DNA from: Oscillospiraceae bacterium
GTDB lineage: Bacteria > Bacillota > Clostridia > Oscillospirales > Oscillospiraceae
NCBI GenBank assembly: GCA_017428565.1
Contig: JAFRQP010000100.1
Coordinates: 1-39,025, forward strand
Direction of reading: 5' to 3'
DNA: 39,025 nucleotides
The stretch's first letter is position 1; each line of letters opens with the position of its first letter. A model generated the notes under the pieces. The model was not told the origin of the DNA, did not search any database, and was given only the letters and a program-made list of their open reading frames with translations. Positions 32,173-39,025 of the stretch are shown here, piece after piece. The position numbers and the translations under genes are program-made.

Positions 32173-32541
32173 TTATTTCTTTTTATACTTGTTGGCTTCC
32201 TCGGCCTCCAGCTTGGCCGTGGTCTGGATCGCCCACTTCTTGGTCTGGATGCGAACGCGATCCTCGCCGGTCTCGAAGGTAACGGTATCCTCGGTGACCT
32301 GCACGACCTTGCCGGTCATGCCGCCGATGGTGGTGATCTCGTCGCCAAGGCTCAGATTGTTGCGCATCTCCTCCGCCTTCTTTTTCCGCTTGTTCTCCGG
32401 ACGGATCATCAGGAAGTACATGATGGCAAACATGGCCAGCAGCGGGATCAGCATACCGCCGAGACCAAAACCGGCGGCGGGTGAAGCGGCATCCGTGGCG
32501 GCTGCGGCGCCTTCAGTCAGCAAAATAAAATGATTCAGCAT
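32173..32541 (-). CDS. yajC: Preprotein translocase subunit YajC
   Basis: This 122-residue protein has one transmembrane helix (MLIPLLAMFAIMYFLMIRP) followed by the YajC hallmark RPENKRKKKAEEMRNNLSLGDEITTIGGMTGKV, given here as consecutive pieces: RPENKRKKK, then LGDEITTIGGMTGKVV. YajC associates with SecDF and the Sec translocon at the membrane. The N-terminus is longer than usual and alanine-rich. GGAGG lies ten bases before the ATG at 32541, and it has its own promoter downstream of tgt. The queA-tgt-yajC order is widely conserved. Confidence 0.96.
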   Translation of the reverse strand: MLNHFILLTEGAAAATDAASPAAGFGLGGMLIPLLAMFAIMYFLMIRPENKRKKKAEEMRNNLSLGDEITTIGGMTGKVVQVTEDTVTFETGEDRVRIQTKKWAIQTTAKLEAEEANKYKKK

Positions 32542-32573
32542 ACAGGGACAACCTCCAAAATGAATGTAGGTGT

Positions 32574-32602
32574 ATTATACACGCTTCAGCCTGCAAATGC
32601 AA
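32574..32602 (-). promoter_or_regulatory. Internal promoter of yajC
   Basis: On the minus strand, TTGCAT (32597-32602), a 17-base spacer and TATAAT (32574-32579), the -10 being inside GTGTATAATACAC. Confidence 0.75.
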
Positions 32603-32607
32603 GCCGA

Positions 32608-33738
32608 TTAAATCCTTTTATCCAAAATTTCGGCGTAATCGCGCCGGAAGCTGTCGAAACGGCCCTGTTCCAGAGCATCCCGGATCTTCTGCATCAGATC
32701 GTTGTAGAAATATAAGTTGTGCCCCACCGCAAGCCGCATGGCCAGCATCTCCTCCGCCTTGAAGAGATGGCGCAGATAGGCCCGGGAATAGCGGCGGCAG
32801 ACCGGGCAGGAGCAGCGCGGGTCGATGGGCTGCTCGTCCCGGGCGTACTTCTCGTTCTTGATGTTGATGATGCCGCTCCAGGTGAAAAGATGCCCGTGCC
32901 GGCCGTTGCGGGCGGGCATGACACAGTCAAAGAAATCCACGCCCCGGGCCACGGACTCGATGATATTCCCCGGTGTGCCCACGCCCATGAGATAGCGGGG
33001 CTTGTCCTTGGGCATGTGCTCCTCCACCGCCTCGATGGTGTCGTACATCTCCCGGTGGGTCTCCCCTACCGCCAGTCCGCCGATGGCGTAGCCGGGCAGG
33101 TCCAGCTCCGCGATGCGCTGCATGTGCTCGATGCGGATATCGTGGAATATTGCCCCCTGATTGATGCCGAAGAGCATCTGACCGGGGTTCACCGCGTCCT
33201 CTTCGCTGTTATACTCCGCCAGCGCGGTCTTGCAGCGCTGCAGCCAGCGCACGGTCCGCTGGCAGGACTGGATCACATAGTCCCTGGGTGAGGGGATCTT
33301 GATGCACTCGTCAAAGGCCATGGCGATGTCCGAACCCAGATTGGCCTGGATGCGCATGCTCTCCTCCGGGCCCATGAAAATGTGGCGCCCGTCCACGTGG
33401 GAATTGAACCTGACACCCTCCTCCTTGATCTTCCGCAGGGAGGCAAGGGAGAAAATCTGAAAGCCGCCGCTGTCGGTGAGGATGGGCCCGTCCCAGGTCA
33501 TGAATCTGTGAAGGCCGCCCAGCTGTTTGATGAGCTCGTCTCCGGGGCGGACATGCAGGTGGTAGGTATTCGACAACTCCACCTGGCAGCCGATCTCCTT
33601 CAGGTCCCGGGCGGAGAGGGCGCCCTTGATGGCTCCCTGGGTGCCCACGTTCATAAACACCGGGGTCTGGACCGTGCCGTGGGGCGTCTCAAAGCAGCCG
33701 CGTCGGGCCGTCCCCTCTTGTTTCAGTAAAGTATACAT
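32608..33738 (-). CDS. tgt: tRNA-guanine transglycosylase
   Basis: This is a 376-residue TIM-barrel enzyme. Motifs are TPVFMNVGTQGAIKG, ILTDSGGFQIFSL with the general Asp, GYAIGGLAVGE, and the nucleophile Asp in DFFDCVMPARNGRHG. The zinc site has CSCPVC with a later Cys and His (AMRLAVGHNL). It swaps the guanine at tRNA position 34 for preQ1 in queuosine synthesis. The ATG at 33738 is preferred because GAGG lies eight bases upstream; a TTG at 33744 is too close to it. It lies after queA on the same strand. The family also marks tRNA-Tyr, which has a G34 anticodon here. Confidence 0.97.
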   Translation of the reverse strand: MYTLLKQEGTARRGCFETPHGTVQTPVFMNVGTQGAIKGALSARDLKEIGCQVELSNTYHLHVRPGDELIKQLGGLHRFMTWDGPILTDSGGFQIFSLASLRKIKEEGVRFNSHVDGRHIFMGPEESMRIQANLGSDIAMAFDECIKIPSPRDYVIQSCQRTVRWLQRCKTALAEYNSEEDAVNPGQMLFGINQGAIFHDIRIEHMQRIAELDLPGYAIGGLAVGETHREMYDTIEAVEEHMPKDKPRYLMGVGTPGNIIESVARGVDFFDCVMPARNGRHGHLFTWSGIINIKNEKYARDEQPIDPRCSCPVCRRYSRAYLRHLFKAEEMLAMRLAVGHNLYFYNDLMQKIRDALEQGRFDSFRRDYAEILDKRI

Positions 33739-33787
33739 GGTCAAATCCTCAGTTTTTCAGTCGATGAACATGGCGTCTTCGATCATC

Positions 33788-33801
33788 ATACTATCTAGTA
33801 T
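33788..33801. promoter_or_regulatory. Palindrome in the queA-tgt gap
   Basis: ATACTATCTAGTAT is a perfect six-plus-six dyad with a TC centre. On the minus strand TATACT overlaps it, but no -35 fits. The gap of 113 bases is otherwise unexplained. Confidence 0.3.
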
Positions 33802-33851
33802 ACGACGATTTTCGGAACTTTTTTGATGAAATGGCAAATTTGCAATGTACT

Positions 33852-34874
33852 CTATAGTATGAGCATGGCGTCGCCGAAGGAGAAAAAGCGATAGCGCTCC
33901 TCCACGGCGATCCGGTAGGCGTTCAGCACATGCTCCCGCCCGGCCAGGGCGGAGACCAGCATGATGAGCGTGCTCTCCGGCAGATGGAAGTTGGTCACCA
34001 GGGCGTCCACACACTTGAAACGATAGCCCGGGTAGATAAAGATGTCCGTCCAGCCGGAGCAGGGCTTCAGCGTACCGTCCTCCCCGGCAAAGCTCTCCAG
34101 AGTGCGGCAGGAGGTGGTGCCCACGGAGACGATGCGCCCGCCGGCCTGTTTTGTCTCAGTGACAAGACGGGCCGTGCGCTCCGGCACGATGCAGAACTCC
34201 GCGTGCATGGGGTGATCCTCGATCTCCTCCTCCTTCACGGGCCGGAAGGTGCCGAGACCCACATGCAGCGTCACATAGGCCACCTTCACGCCCATGGCCT
34301 CGATCTGCGCCAGCAGCTCTTTGGTGAAGTGCAGGCCTGCCGTGGGCGCGGCGGCGCTGCCCAGCTCCCGGGAATAGACGGTCTGGTAGCGCTCGGAATC
34401 CTGCAGTTCCTCCTTGATGTAAGGCGGCAGCGGCATCTTGCCCAGACGCTCCAGCACCTCCAGGAAGATCCCCTCATAGTGAAACTGCACGATCCGGTTT
34501 CCGCCCTCGGTGACCTCCAGGATGGTGGCCGTGAGCTCCCCTTCCCCGAAGATCAGCTCCTGGCCGGGGCGGGTCTTGCGGCCGGGACGGCTGAGACACT
34601 CCCACTTGCCTTCTCCCAGATCCCGCAGCAGCACCAGCTCCACGGTGCCGCCGCTGGGCCGCGCGCCGATGAGGCGGGCGGGAAGCACCCGGGAATCGTT
34701 CAGCACCAGGCAGTCCCCCGACCGCAGAAAGCGCGGCAGATCAAAAAAGTGGGCGTGCTCCACCGCGCCGCTGTTTTTATCCAAATGGAGAAGCCGGGAC
34801 CCGTCCCGCCGCTGCAGCGGGGTCTGGGCGATCAGCTCCTCCGGCAAATCAAAATAGAAATCTGTCCTTTTCAT
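33852..34874 (-). CDS. queA: S-adenosylmethionine:tRNA ribosyltransferase-isomerase QueA
   Basis: This 340-residue protein shows QueA motifs throughout: [67 protein letters not shown] and [17 protein letters not shown]. It converts preQ1 in tRNA to epoxyqueuosine using the ribosyl part of SAM. AGGAG lies eight bases before the ATG at 34874. A consensus promoter (34920-34948) drives it, and tgt follows on the same strand. Length matches the family. Confidence 0.97.
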   Translation of the reverse strand: MKRTDFYFDLPEELIAQTPLQRRDGSRLLHLDKNSGAVEHAHFFDLPRFLRSGDCLVLNDSRVLPARLIGARPSGGTVELVLLRDLGEGKWECLSRPGRKTRPGQELIFGEGELTATILEVTEGGNRIVQFHYEGIFLEVLERLGKMPLPPYIKEELQDSERYQTVYSRELGSAAAPTAGLHFTKELLAQIEAMGVKVAYVTLHVGLGTFRPVKEEEIEDHPMHAEFCIVPERTARLVTETKQAGGRIVSVGTTSCRTLESFAGEDGTLKPCSGWTDIFIYPGYRFKCVDALVTNFHLPESTLIMLVSALAGREHVLNAYRIAVEERYRFFSFGDAMLIL

Positions 34875-34919
34875 CTGTCAAGCTCCTGAAAATCAGCTAT
34901 CAATATCATAAGCAAAGGG

Positions 34920-34948
34920 ATTATAGCAGATTCCTCCCGTTTTTTCAA
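34920..34948 (-). promoter_or_regulatory. Promoter of queA-tgt
   Basis: On the minus strand, TTGAAA (34943-34948), a 17-base spacer and TATAAT (34920-34925). Confidence 0.9.
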
Positions 34949-35016
34949 CGCCGAACACATAAGCGTGGCTCAAAGCGCATAGGCTGTGCAGAATTTAGAA
35001 TCAACAGGAGGCATCC

Positions 35017-35904
35017 ATGAAAAAAATCCCTGTCTTTCAAGGCGCCTGTACCGCCATCGTCACGCCTTTCCGGGAGCAAGGCCTGGACTACGCCAGACTG
35101 GAAAAGAATCTGGAAGCGCAGTACGAGGGGGACACCGCCGCAATCCTGGTATGCGGTACCACGGGGGAAAACGCCACGCTCAGCCAGGACGAACACAACG
35201 AGCTGGTGCGCTGCACGGTCAACGCCTGTCGGGGCAAAATGAAGGTGATCGTGGGGATCGGCGGCAACAACACGGCGGCCGCGCTGAAAAAAGCGGAAAA
35301 CGCCGCCGCCGTGGGCGCGGACGCGCTTTTGATGGTCACGCCCTATTACAATAAGACGTCCCAGAAGGGACTGATCGAGCATTTTCTCTATGTTGCCGAC
35401 CGGGTGGAGCTGCCGCTGATCCTCTACAACGTCCCCAGCCGAACGGGTATCGGCATCGCCGCCGAGACCTATAAGGCGCTCTCCGAGCACCCCAACATCA
35501 ACGGCGTCAAGGAGGCCTCCGGCGACTTCAGTCTCATCGCCAGGACCCGGGCCCTCTGCGGCGAGGGACTGATCCAATGGAGCGGCAACGACGACAACAC
35601 CGTGCCCATGATGGCCCTGGGCGCCCAAGGCGTGATCTCCGTGGCCGGCAACATCGTCCCCGGCGTTGTCAGTAAGCTCTGCTCTCTCTGTCTGAGCAAC
35701 GATTTTGCCGGGGCGACGGAGCTCTACTGCAAGTACGCAGCTCTCTTCTCCGCGCTCTTTATCGAGACCAATCCCATGCCGGTGAAGGCCGCCATGCAGC
35801 TTTTGGAGCAGGACAGCGGCCTGCTACGCCTGCCTCTGACGCAGATTTCGGAGGAGCATCTGGGCGCGCTGCGCAAGACCATGCACGAGGTCGGGCTGCT
35901 GTGA
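35017..35904 (+). CDS. dapA: 4-hydroxy-tetrahydrodipicolinate synthase
   Basis: This 295-residue TIM-barrel enzyme has GTTGENATLSQDEH, LMVTPYYNKTSQKGL, YNVPSRTG with the catalytic Tyr, and the Schiff-base Lys near residue 165 in GVKEASGD, then GNDDNTVPMMALGAQGVISV. It condenses pyruvate with aspartate semialdehyde, the first step toward diaminopimelate and lysine; diaminopimelate feeds peptidoglycan and, with dipicolinate, spores. AGGAGG (35006-35011) precedes the ATG. It stands alone, divergent from queA; I saw no clear promoter or lysine riboswitch in the 142-base gap. Its stop abuts that of the next convergent gene. Confidence 0.96.
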   Translation: MKKIPVFQGACTAIVTPFREQGLDYARLEKNLEAQYEGDTAAILVCGTTGENATLSQDEHNELVRCTVNACRGKMKVIVGIGGNNTAAALKKAENAAAVGADALLMVTPYYNKTSQKGLIEHFLYVADRVELPLILYNVPSRTGIGIAAETYKALSEHPNINGVKEASGDFSLIARTRALCGEGLIQWSGNDDNTVPMMALGAQGVISVAGNIVPGVVSKLCSLCLSNDFAGATELYCKYAALFSALFIETNPMPVKAAMQLLEQDSGLLRLPLTQISEEHLGALRKTMHEVGLL

Positions 35905-36516
35905 TCAGGGCAGCGGGACCTGTATGACGCATTCCGGCGTAGGATCGCCGGACAGGACGCAGACGGCGAAAAACAGCTCGCCGCGCCTGCAATGCCAGAT
36001 CCGAGCGGAAAGCGCGGGGTCCAACACCGAAAAAGACGCAAGCGGCGTCGAGATGCCGGTCCCCAAAGCTTTCACCCAGCTCTCCTTTTGGCACCAGAGC
36101 TCCGTAAAGGCCGCGTCCCGGTCTTTGGATCCAAGGATATAAAGCCGCTCCTCCGGGGCGAAAAAGCGCGTCAGCAGCTCCTCCCGGCAAGGGCGGAGCT
36201 CCTGGACATCCAGGCCCACCGGCCTGTCGCAGAGCGCGCAGGCGGCCCAGGCGCCGGAATGGGAAAGACTTATCTCCGGCAGCGGCGACAGGAGGCGGGG
36301 CTTGCCCTTCTCCCCTGTCTCGATCGAAAGAGGCAGCGCGATCTCGCCGCAGCTCTCCCGCAGGGCGCGGATCAGCAACAGCTCCGCGCCGATACTCTGC
36401 CTGCGCAAGAGTTCGGGGCGCAGATGGGCCAGCCGCCGCAGCCTGTAGTCGGACAGCGGAAAGCCCTCCGGCTCGGTCGGCAGGGCGCGCACGTCGCCGT
36501 ATTCGATTCGCAGCAT
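35905..36516 (-). CDS. Sfp-type 4'-phosphopantetheinyl transferase
   Basis: This 203-residue protein has the Sfp superfamily motifs: LPEISLSHSGAWAACAL, PVGLDVQEL with the magnesium-binding Asp, and TELWCQKESWVKALGTG with the Glu and Lys of the WxxKEAxxK motif. It transfers phosphopantetheine from CoA to carrier proteins. Sfp types usually serve polyketide or peptide synthetases, but in bacteria lacking AcpS they serve fatty-acid ACP; no synthetase is in the window. GAAGGGG lies upstream of the ATG at 36516. Its TGA and the TGA of dapA sit back to back within TGATCA, leaving no room for a terminator. Confidence 0.9.
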   Translation of the reverse strand: MLRIEYGDVRALPTEPEGFPLSDYRLRRLAHLRPELLRRQSIGAELLLIRALRESCGEIALPLSIETGEKGKPRLLSPLPEISLSHSGAWAACALCDRPVGLDVQELRPCREELLTRFFAPEERLYILGSKDRDAAFTELWCQKESWVKALGTGISTPLASFSVLDPALSARIWHCRRGELFFAVCVLSGDPTPECVIQVPLP

Positions 36517-36570
36517 AGCATCCCCTTCCTTTCCTCTGCATCTTAACAGGGAAAGGGCGAAAAAGCAACA

Positions 36571-36610
36571 AAAAGGACGCTTCGCAGGCTTCTGCGTTGC
36601 GTCCTTTTCG
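36571..36610. terminator. Terminator of the small lipoprotein gene
   Basis: AAAAGGACGC (36571-36580) pairs with GCGTCCTTTT (36599-36608), with an inner CGCAG/CTGCG stem. T-runs occur on both strands. Confidence 0.85.
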
Positions 36611-36611
36611 T

Positions 36612-36923
36612 TCAGGGCTTCGGCGATGCGCTTGGGTTTGTCCCGGTCTGTCCGCCGCTTATTCCGCTCCCCGTGTCGGGGCTTGCGCCGGGGCTGGGCA
36701 CGGCGCCGGTCTGACCGCTGTCCGCGCGGTCGCCGTTTCCGATCACGCCGTCCCCGTCGGTGACCCTGCCGTCATTCGCGTCGGGCGAGATCATGGGGCT
36801 GACCTCGGGCAAAATGTCCATGGCCCCGTCGCCTCGGCCGCCGTCTCTTCTCGCCTCTCCGCAGCCGCAGAGGGCCAGGCAGAGCAGCGCGGCGAGAAAC
36901 ATGCAAAGCAATCTCTTTTTCAT
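36612..36923 (-). CDS. Small low-complexity lipoprotein
   Basis: This 103-residue protein has a signal peptide MKKRLLCMFLAALLCLALCGC, with lipobox ALCGC and lipidated Cys21. The mature part is disordered, rich in Gly, Asp, Ser and Pro (GRVTDGDGVIGNGDRADSG, ending NPSASPKP), with no fold that I recognise. AGGAGG lies six bases before the ATG at 36923. It is monocistronic with a good terminator. Its body may simply be a wall-spanning linker; function is unknown. Confidence 0.75.
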   Translation of the reverse strand: MKKRLLCMFLAALLCLALCGCGEARRDGGRGDGAMDILPEVSPMISPDANDGRVTDGDGVIGNGDRADSGQTGAVPSPGASPDTGSGISGGQTGTNPSASPKP

Positions 36924-37047
36924 CTTGCGCCTCCTGTTTCGTAAACGCAGATCTCATCGTCGTTTACTTGAATTGCATCCCTATTATTTGAGGGCGGGCG
37001 CAAAATATGAAATAGAAAGATTTCCAAAAATGTTTCGACGCGGCGCA

Positions 37048-37076
37048 TTGTCAGCGGAGCGGGATTATGATAATAT
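37048..37076 (+). promoter_or_regulatory. Promoter with extended -10 before the RlmD-like gene
   Basis: TTGTCA (37048-37053), a 17-base spacer ending TGA, and TAATAT (37071-37076). The TGn forms an extended -10. Predicted start is about 37083-37084. Confidence 0.6.
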
Positions 37077-37083
37077 GGAATCT

Positions 37084-38499
37084 ATGGAAAATTTGAGAAA
37101 AAACCAAATATTGACCGCAGCAATCGACGGATGGGGCTCCGAGGGACAGGGCGTTTGTCATGTGGACGGGCGCGCGGTCTTCGTCCCCCGGGCGATCCCC
37201 GGGGAGCTTTGGGAGATCCGCATCGTGAAGCTGAGCGCCGGCGCAGTCTACGCCAGGGGCGAGCGGCTGCTGCAGCCCTCCCCCGCCCGTGTGGAGAGCG
37301 ACTGCCCCCACTTCGGCAAATGCGGCGGCTGTGACACCCGGCATATGCGCTATGAAGAGGAGCTGCGCTTCAAGCTGGATCGGGTCAACGCCGCGCTGCA
37401 GCACATCGGCAAGCAGAGCCTGCAGGCGACGGAGATCCTTGGGAGCGACGAGACCGCCCACTACCGCAACAAGGCCATCTTCGCTGTTGCGCAGCTGGAC
37501 GGGCAAGCCGCCTTCGGCTTCTATCGGGAGCGGAGCCACGAGCTGATCCCCATCGAGCGCTGCCTGCTGCAGTCGGAGCTGAGCTGCCGCTGCGCTGCCG
37601 CGGTGGTGGATTTTCTGCGGGCTGAGGGGCTGTGCGCCTATGAGGAGGCAAGCGGCAAGGGCACGGTGCGCCACGTCTTCTGCCGCCAGGCAAGACAGAC
37701 GAAGGACGCGGTGCTCTGCATCTGCTCGGCGGGAGGCTTCGGGGCGAAAACCCGGGCGCTTGTTGAGCATTTGAGGAAGCGCTGCCCGGAGTTGAGCGGC
37801 ATCGTGCTGAACATCAACAAACACGGCGGGAATACCGTACTCGCCGGGGACTTCTACACCCTTTGGGGCGATCCCCTGCTGCACGACAAGCTCTGCGGTC
37901 TTGCCTTTTCCATCGCGCCCCAGGCCTTTTTCCAGATCAACCCGCCCCAGGCGGAGCTGCTTTATGAGAAGGCCGCGGAATACGCGGCGGCGACCAAGGA
38001 CGATCTGGTCTTTGACCTCTACTGCGGCGCCGGCACCATCAGTCTGCGCATGGCGCGGGACGCGGGGAAGGTCATCGGCGCGGAGATCGTGCCGGAGGCT
38101 GTGGAGAACGCCGCCGAAAACGCGAAGCGAAACGCTGTGACCAACGCGGAGTTCCTCTGCGGCGACGCGGGCGAGGCTGCAGAGGCCCTCGCCTCCCGCG
38201 GGCTCAAGCCCCGGGTCGTGGTAGTGGATCCGCCGCGCAAGGGCATGAGCGAGGAGGCCGTCGCCGCCGTGGCCTCCATGGAGCCGGAGCGCGTCGTCTA
38301 TGTTTCCTGCAATCCCGCGACCCTGGCCCGGGACATTCTGCGTTTTCAGGAGCTTGGGTATACGCTGCAGGCCGTCACCGCGGTGGACATGTTCCCGCGG
38401 ACCTGCCATGTGGAGACTGTATGCTGCTTGTACCACCAAAAGAAAGACTTTATTTCAGTGCCGTATGAACCAAAGAATGCGGACTATCTGAAAAGATAA
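37084..38499 (+). CDS. RlmD/TrmA-type RNA (uracil-C5) methyltransferase
   Basis: This SAM-dependent RNA methyltransferase of about 471 residues has an N-terminal TRAM-like domain (GSEGQGVCHVDGRAVFVPRAI) and a 4-cysteine Fe-S motif (CPHFGKCGGC plus an earlier or later Cys). It also has the SAM site VFDLYCGAGTISLRM, VVVDPPRKGM, and the nucleophile Cys in YVSCNPATLARD. The family makes m5U in 23S rRNA (RlmD, RlmCD) or tRNA. In-frame ATGs are at 37075 and 37084. The promoter -10 covers 37075, so I prefer 37084, which would make the mRNA almost leaderless; no ribosome binding site is seen. If another promoter is used, 37030 is possible. Confidence 0.9.
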   Translation: MENLRKNQILTAAIDGWGSEGQGVCHVDGRAVFVPRAIPGELWEIRIVKLSAGAVYARGERLLQPSPARVESDCPHFGKCGGCDTRHMRYEEELRFKLDRVNAALQHIGKQSLQATEILGSDETAHYRNKAIFAVAQLDGQAAFGFYRERSHELIPIERCLLQSELSCRCAAAVVDFLRAEGLCAYEEASGKGTVRHVFCRQARQTKDAVLCICSAGGFGAKTRALVEHLRKRCPELSGIVLNINKHGGNTVLAGDFYTLWGDPLLHDKLCGLAFSIAPQAFFQINPPQAELLYEKAAEYAAATKDDLVFDLYCGAGTISLRMARDAGKVIGAEIVPEAVENAAENAKRNAVTNAEFLCGDAGEAAEALASRGLKPRVVVVDPPRKGMSEEAVAAVASMEPERVVYVSCNPATLARDILRFQELGYTLQAVTAVDMFPRTCHVETVCCLYHQKKDFISVPYEPKNADYLKR

Positions 38500-38537
38500 A
38501 ATGAATTACGCAAATCGGTGTTGAAGGAGAAGGAGAT

Positions 38538-38972
38538 ATGGTAAGAAATATTCAGATTCAAGATGCACAAGACTTGGAGTATATATGCAAAATGTCTTTG
38601 GGCCACGAAACGACAGCCGCGCTTCTCGAACAACGCATCAAGGAGTTATCCAACAACTCCAACTACTCTCTTTTAGTGTACGAAGATGACGCTACACGTC
38701 AGGTTTTAGGATTCCTCCAAGCTGAACAGTACAATCTGCTTTATGGTGGCAATGGCTGGAATATCATTGCTCTGGCTGTTTCTCCCGAGGTACAGCAACA
38801 GGGCATCGGGAAACAACTCCTCACCGCGATGGAAGATCGGGCGTCGAAGGAAGGGTATTCGTTCATTCGACTGAACTGCAATATTACTCGCACGAATGCA
38901 CATATCTTCTATCAGCACAAGGGTTATTCTTGCGACAAAGTACAAAAACGTTTTATAAAAGCCATCGGATAA
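38538..38972 (+). CDS. GNAT-family N-acetyltransferase (AT-rich)
   Basis: This 144-residue single-domain GNAT carries WNIIALAVSPEVQ, the acetyl-CoA loop QQQGIGKQLL, and IRLNCNITRTNAHIFYQHKGY. Such small enzymes acetylate amines, peptides or aminoglycosides; this one fits the general RimI/AAC(6')-like group without a specific call. AAGGAG lies just before the ATG at 38538. It follows the methyltransferase gene by 38 bases with no terminator seen between. Base composition and codon choice are AT-richer than upstream genes, which suggests recent acquisition. The 53 bases after it hold nothing that I recognise. Confidence 0.88.
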   Translation: MVRNIQIQDAQDLEYICKMSLGHETTAALLEQRIKELSNNSNYSLLVYEDDATRQVLGFLQAEQYNLLYGGNGWNIIALAVSPEVQQQGIGKQLLTAMEDRASKEGYSFIRLNCNITRTNAHIFYQHKGYSCDKVQKRFIKAIG

Positions 38973-39025
38973 CGATAACAATTCCTGTTTGTCGATTTGT
39001 TTACAAAGCGGCAATTCATTGAGAC

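Noticed and set aside
34875-35016. Lysine or preQ1 riboswitch between queA and dapA
   Set aside because: The gap is only 142 bases and holds none of the conserved lysine or preQ1 aptamer blocks.

Overview
The window looks like a chromosomal segment of an anaerobic, spore-forming, GC-rich member of the Clostridia, most likely Oscillospiraceae. This placement is inferred from gene content: a CotJ spore-coat operon, YunB, oxygen-sensitive iron-sulfur flavoenzymes, a BaiCD/enoate-reductase-type flavoprotein, Gram-positive lipoproteins, and Firmicutes-style promoters and ribosome binding sites. Most genes are GC-rich, so nearly every one casts a long false ORF on the other strand. Three stretches are visibly AT-richer: about 2500-5380, 23860-24180 and 38500 to the end.

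Layout. 1-2384: the 3' part of a large GltD-like iron-sulfur flavoprotein, overlapped by hypA. 2500-5380: an AT-rich block with a secreted SH3-like protein and a large lipoprotein resembling a solute-binding protein. 5386-7801: a GNAT acetyltransferase, tRNA-Leu(CAA) and a MATE transporter. 7951-8997: cotJC and a fused cotJA-cotJB gene. 9130-11717: a GNAT-esterase operon and a divergent membrane-anchored DUF6273-like protein. 11742-12113: tRNA-Thr(UGT) and tRNA-Tyr(GTA), followed by a palindromic repeat carrying a second copy of the tRNA-Tyr 3' end. 12279-17679: a GH25 lysozyme, an aminotransferase/aldo-keto reductase operon and a nucleoside hydrolase/ribokinase salvage operon. 17878-23700: glnS, a DUF2975-like/XRE pair, a Tiki-like lipoprotein, a 48-residue small protein and an enoate-reductase-like flavoenzyme. 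23862-24042: an unlisted 37-codon gene with its own promoter and terminator. 24184-29527: the operon murD - methionine gamma-lyase family - yunB - ligA. 29639-29983: RNase P RNA. 30034-34874: xerD with a membrane gene, then TIGR04086-like, yajC, tgt and queA. 35017-38972: dapA, an Sfp-type phosphopantetheinyl transferase, a small lipoprotein, an RlmD-like RNA methyltransferase and a third GNAT.

Most of the window is housekeeping: tRNA modification (queA, tgt), protein export (yajC), cell wall (murD, dapA), DNA ligation and chromosome resolution (ligA, xerD), aminoacylation (glnS) and RNase P. Sporulation is represented by cotJ and yunB. The points most worth a second look are the tRNA-Tyr-derived palindromic element, the 37-codon gene, the CotJA-CotJB fusion, the 48-residue protein in front of the enoate reductase, and the AT-rich two-gene secreted block. 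All assignments come from reading the sequence and recognising family motifs; no database search was run.
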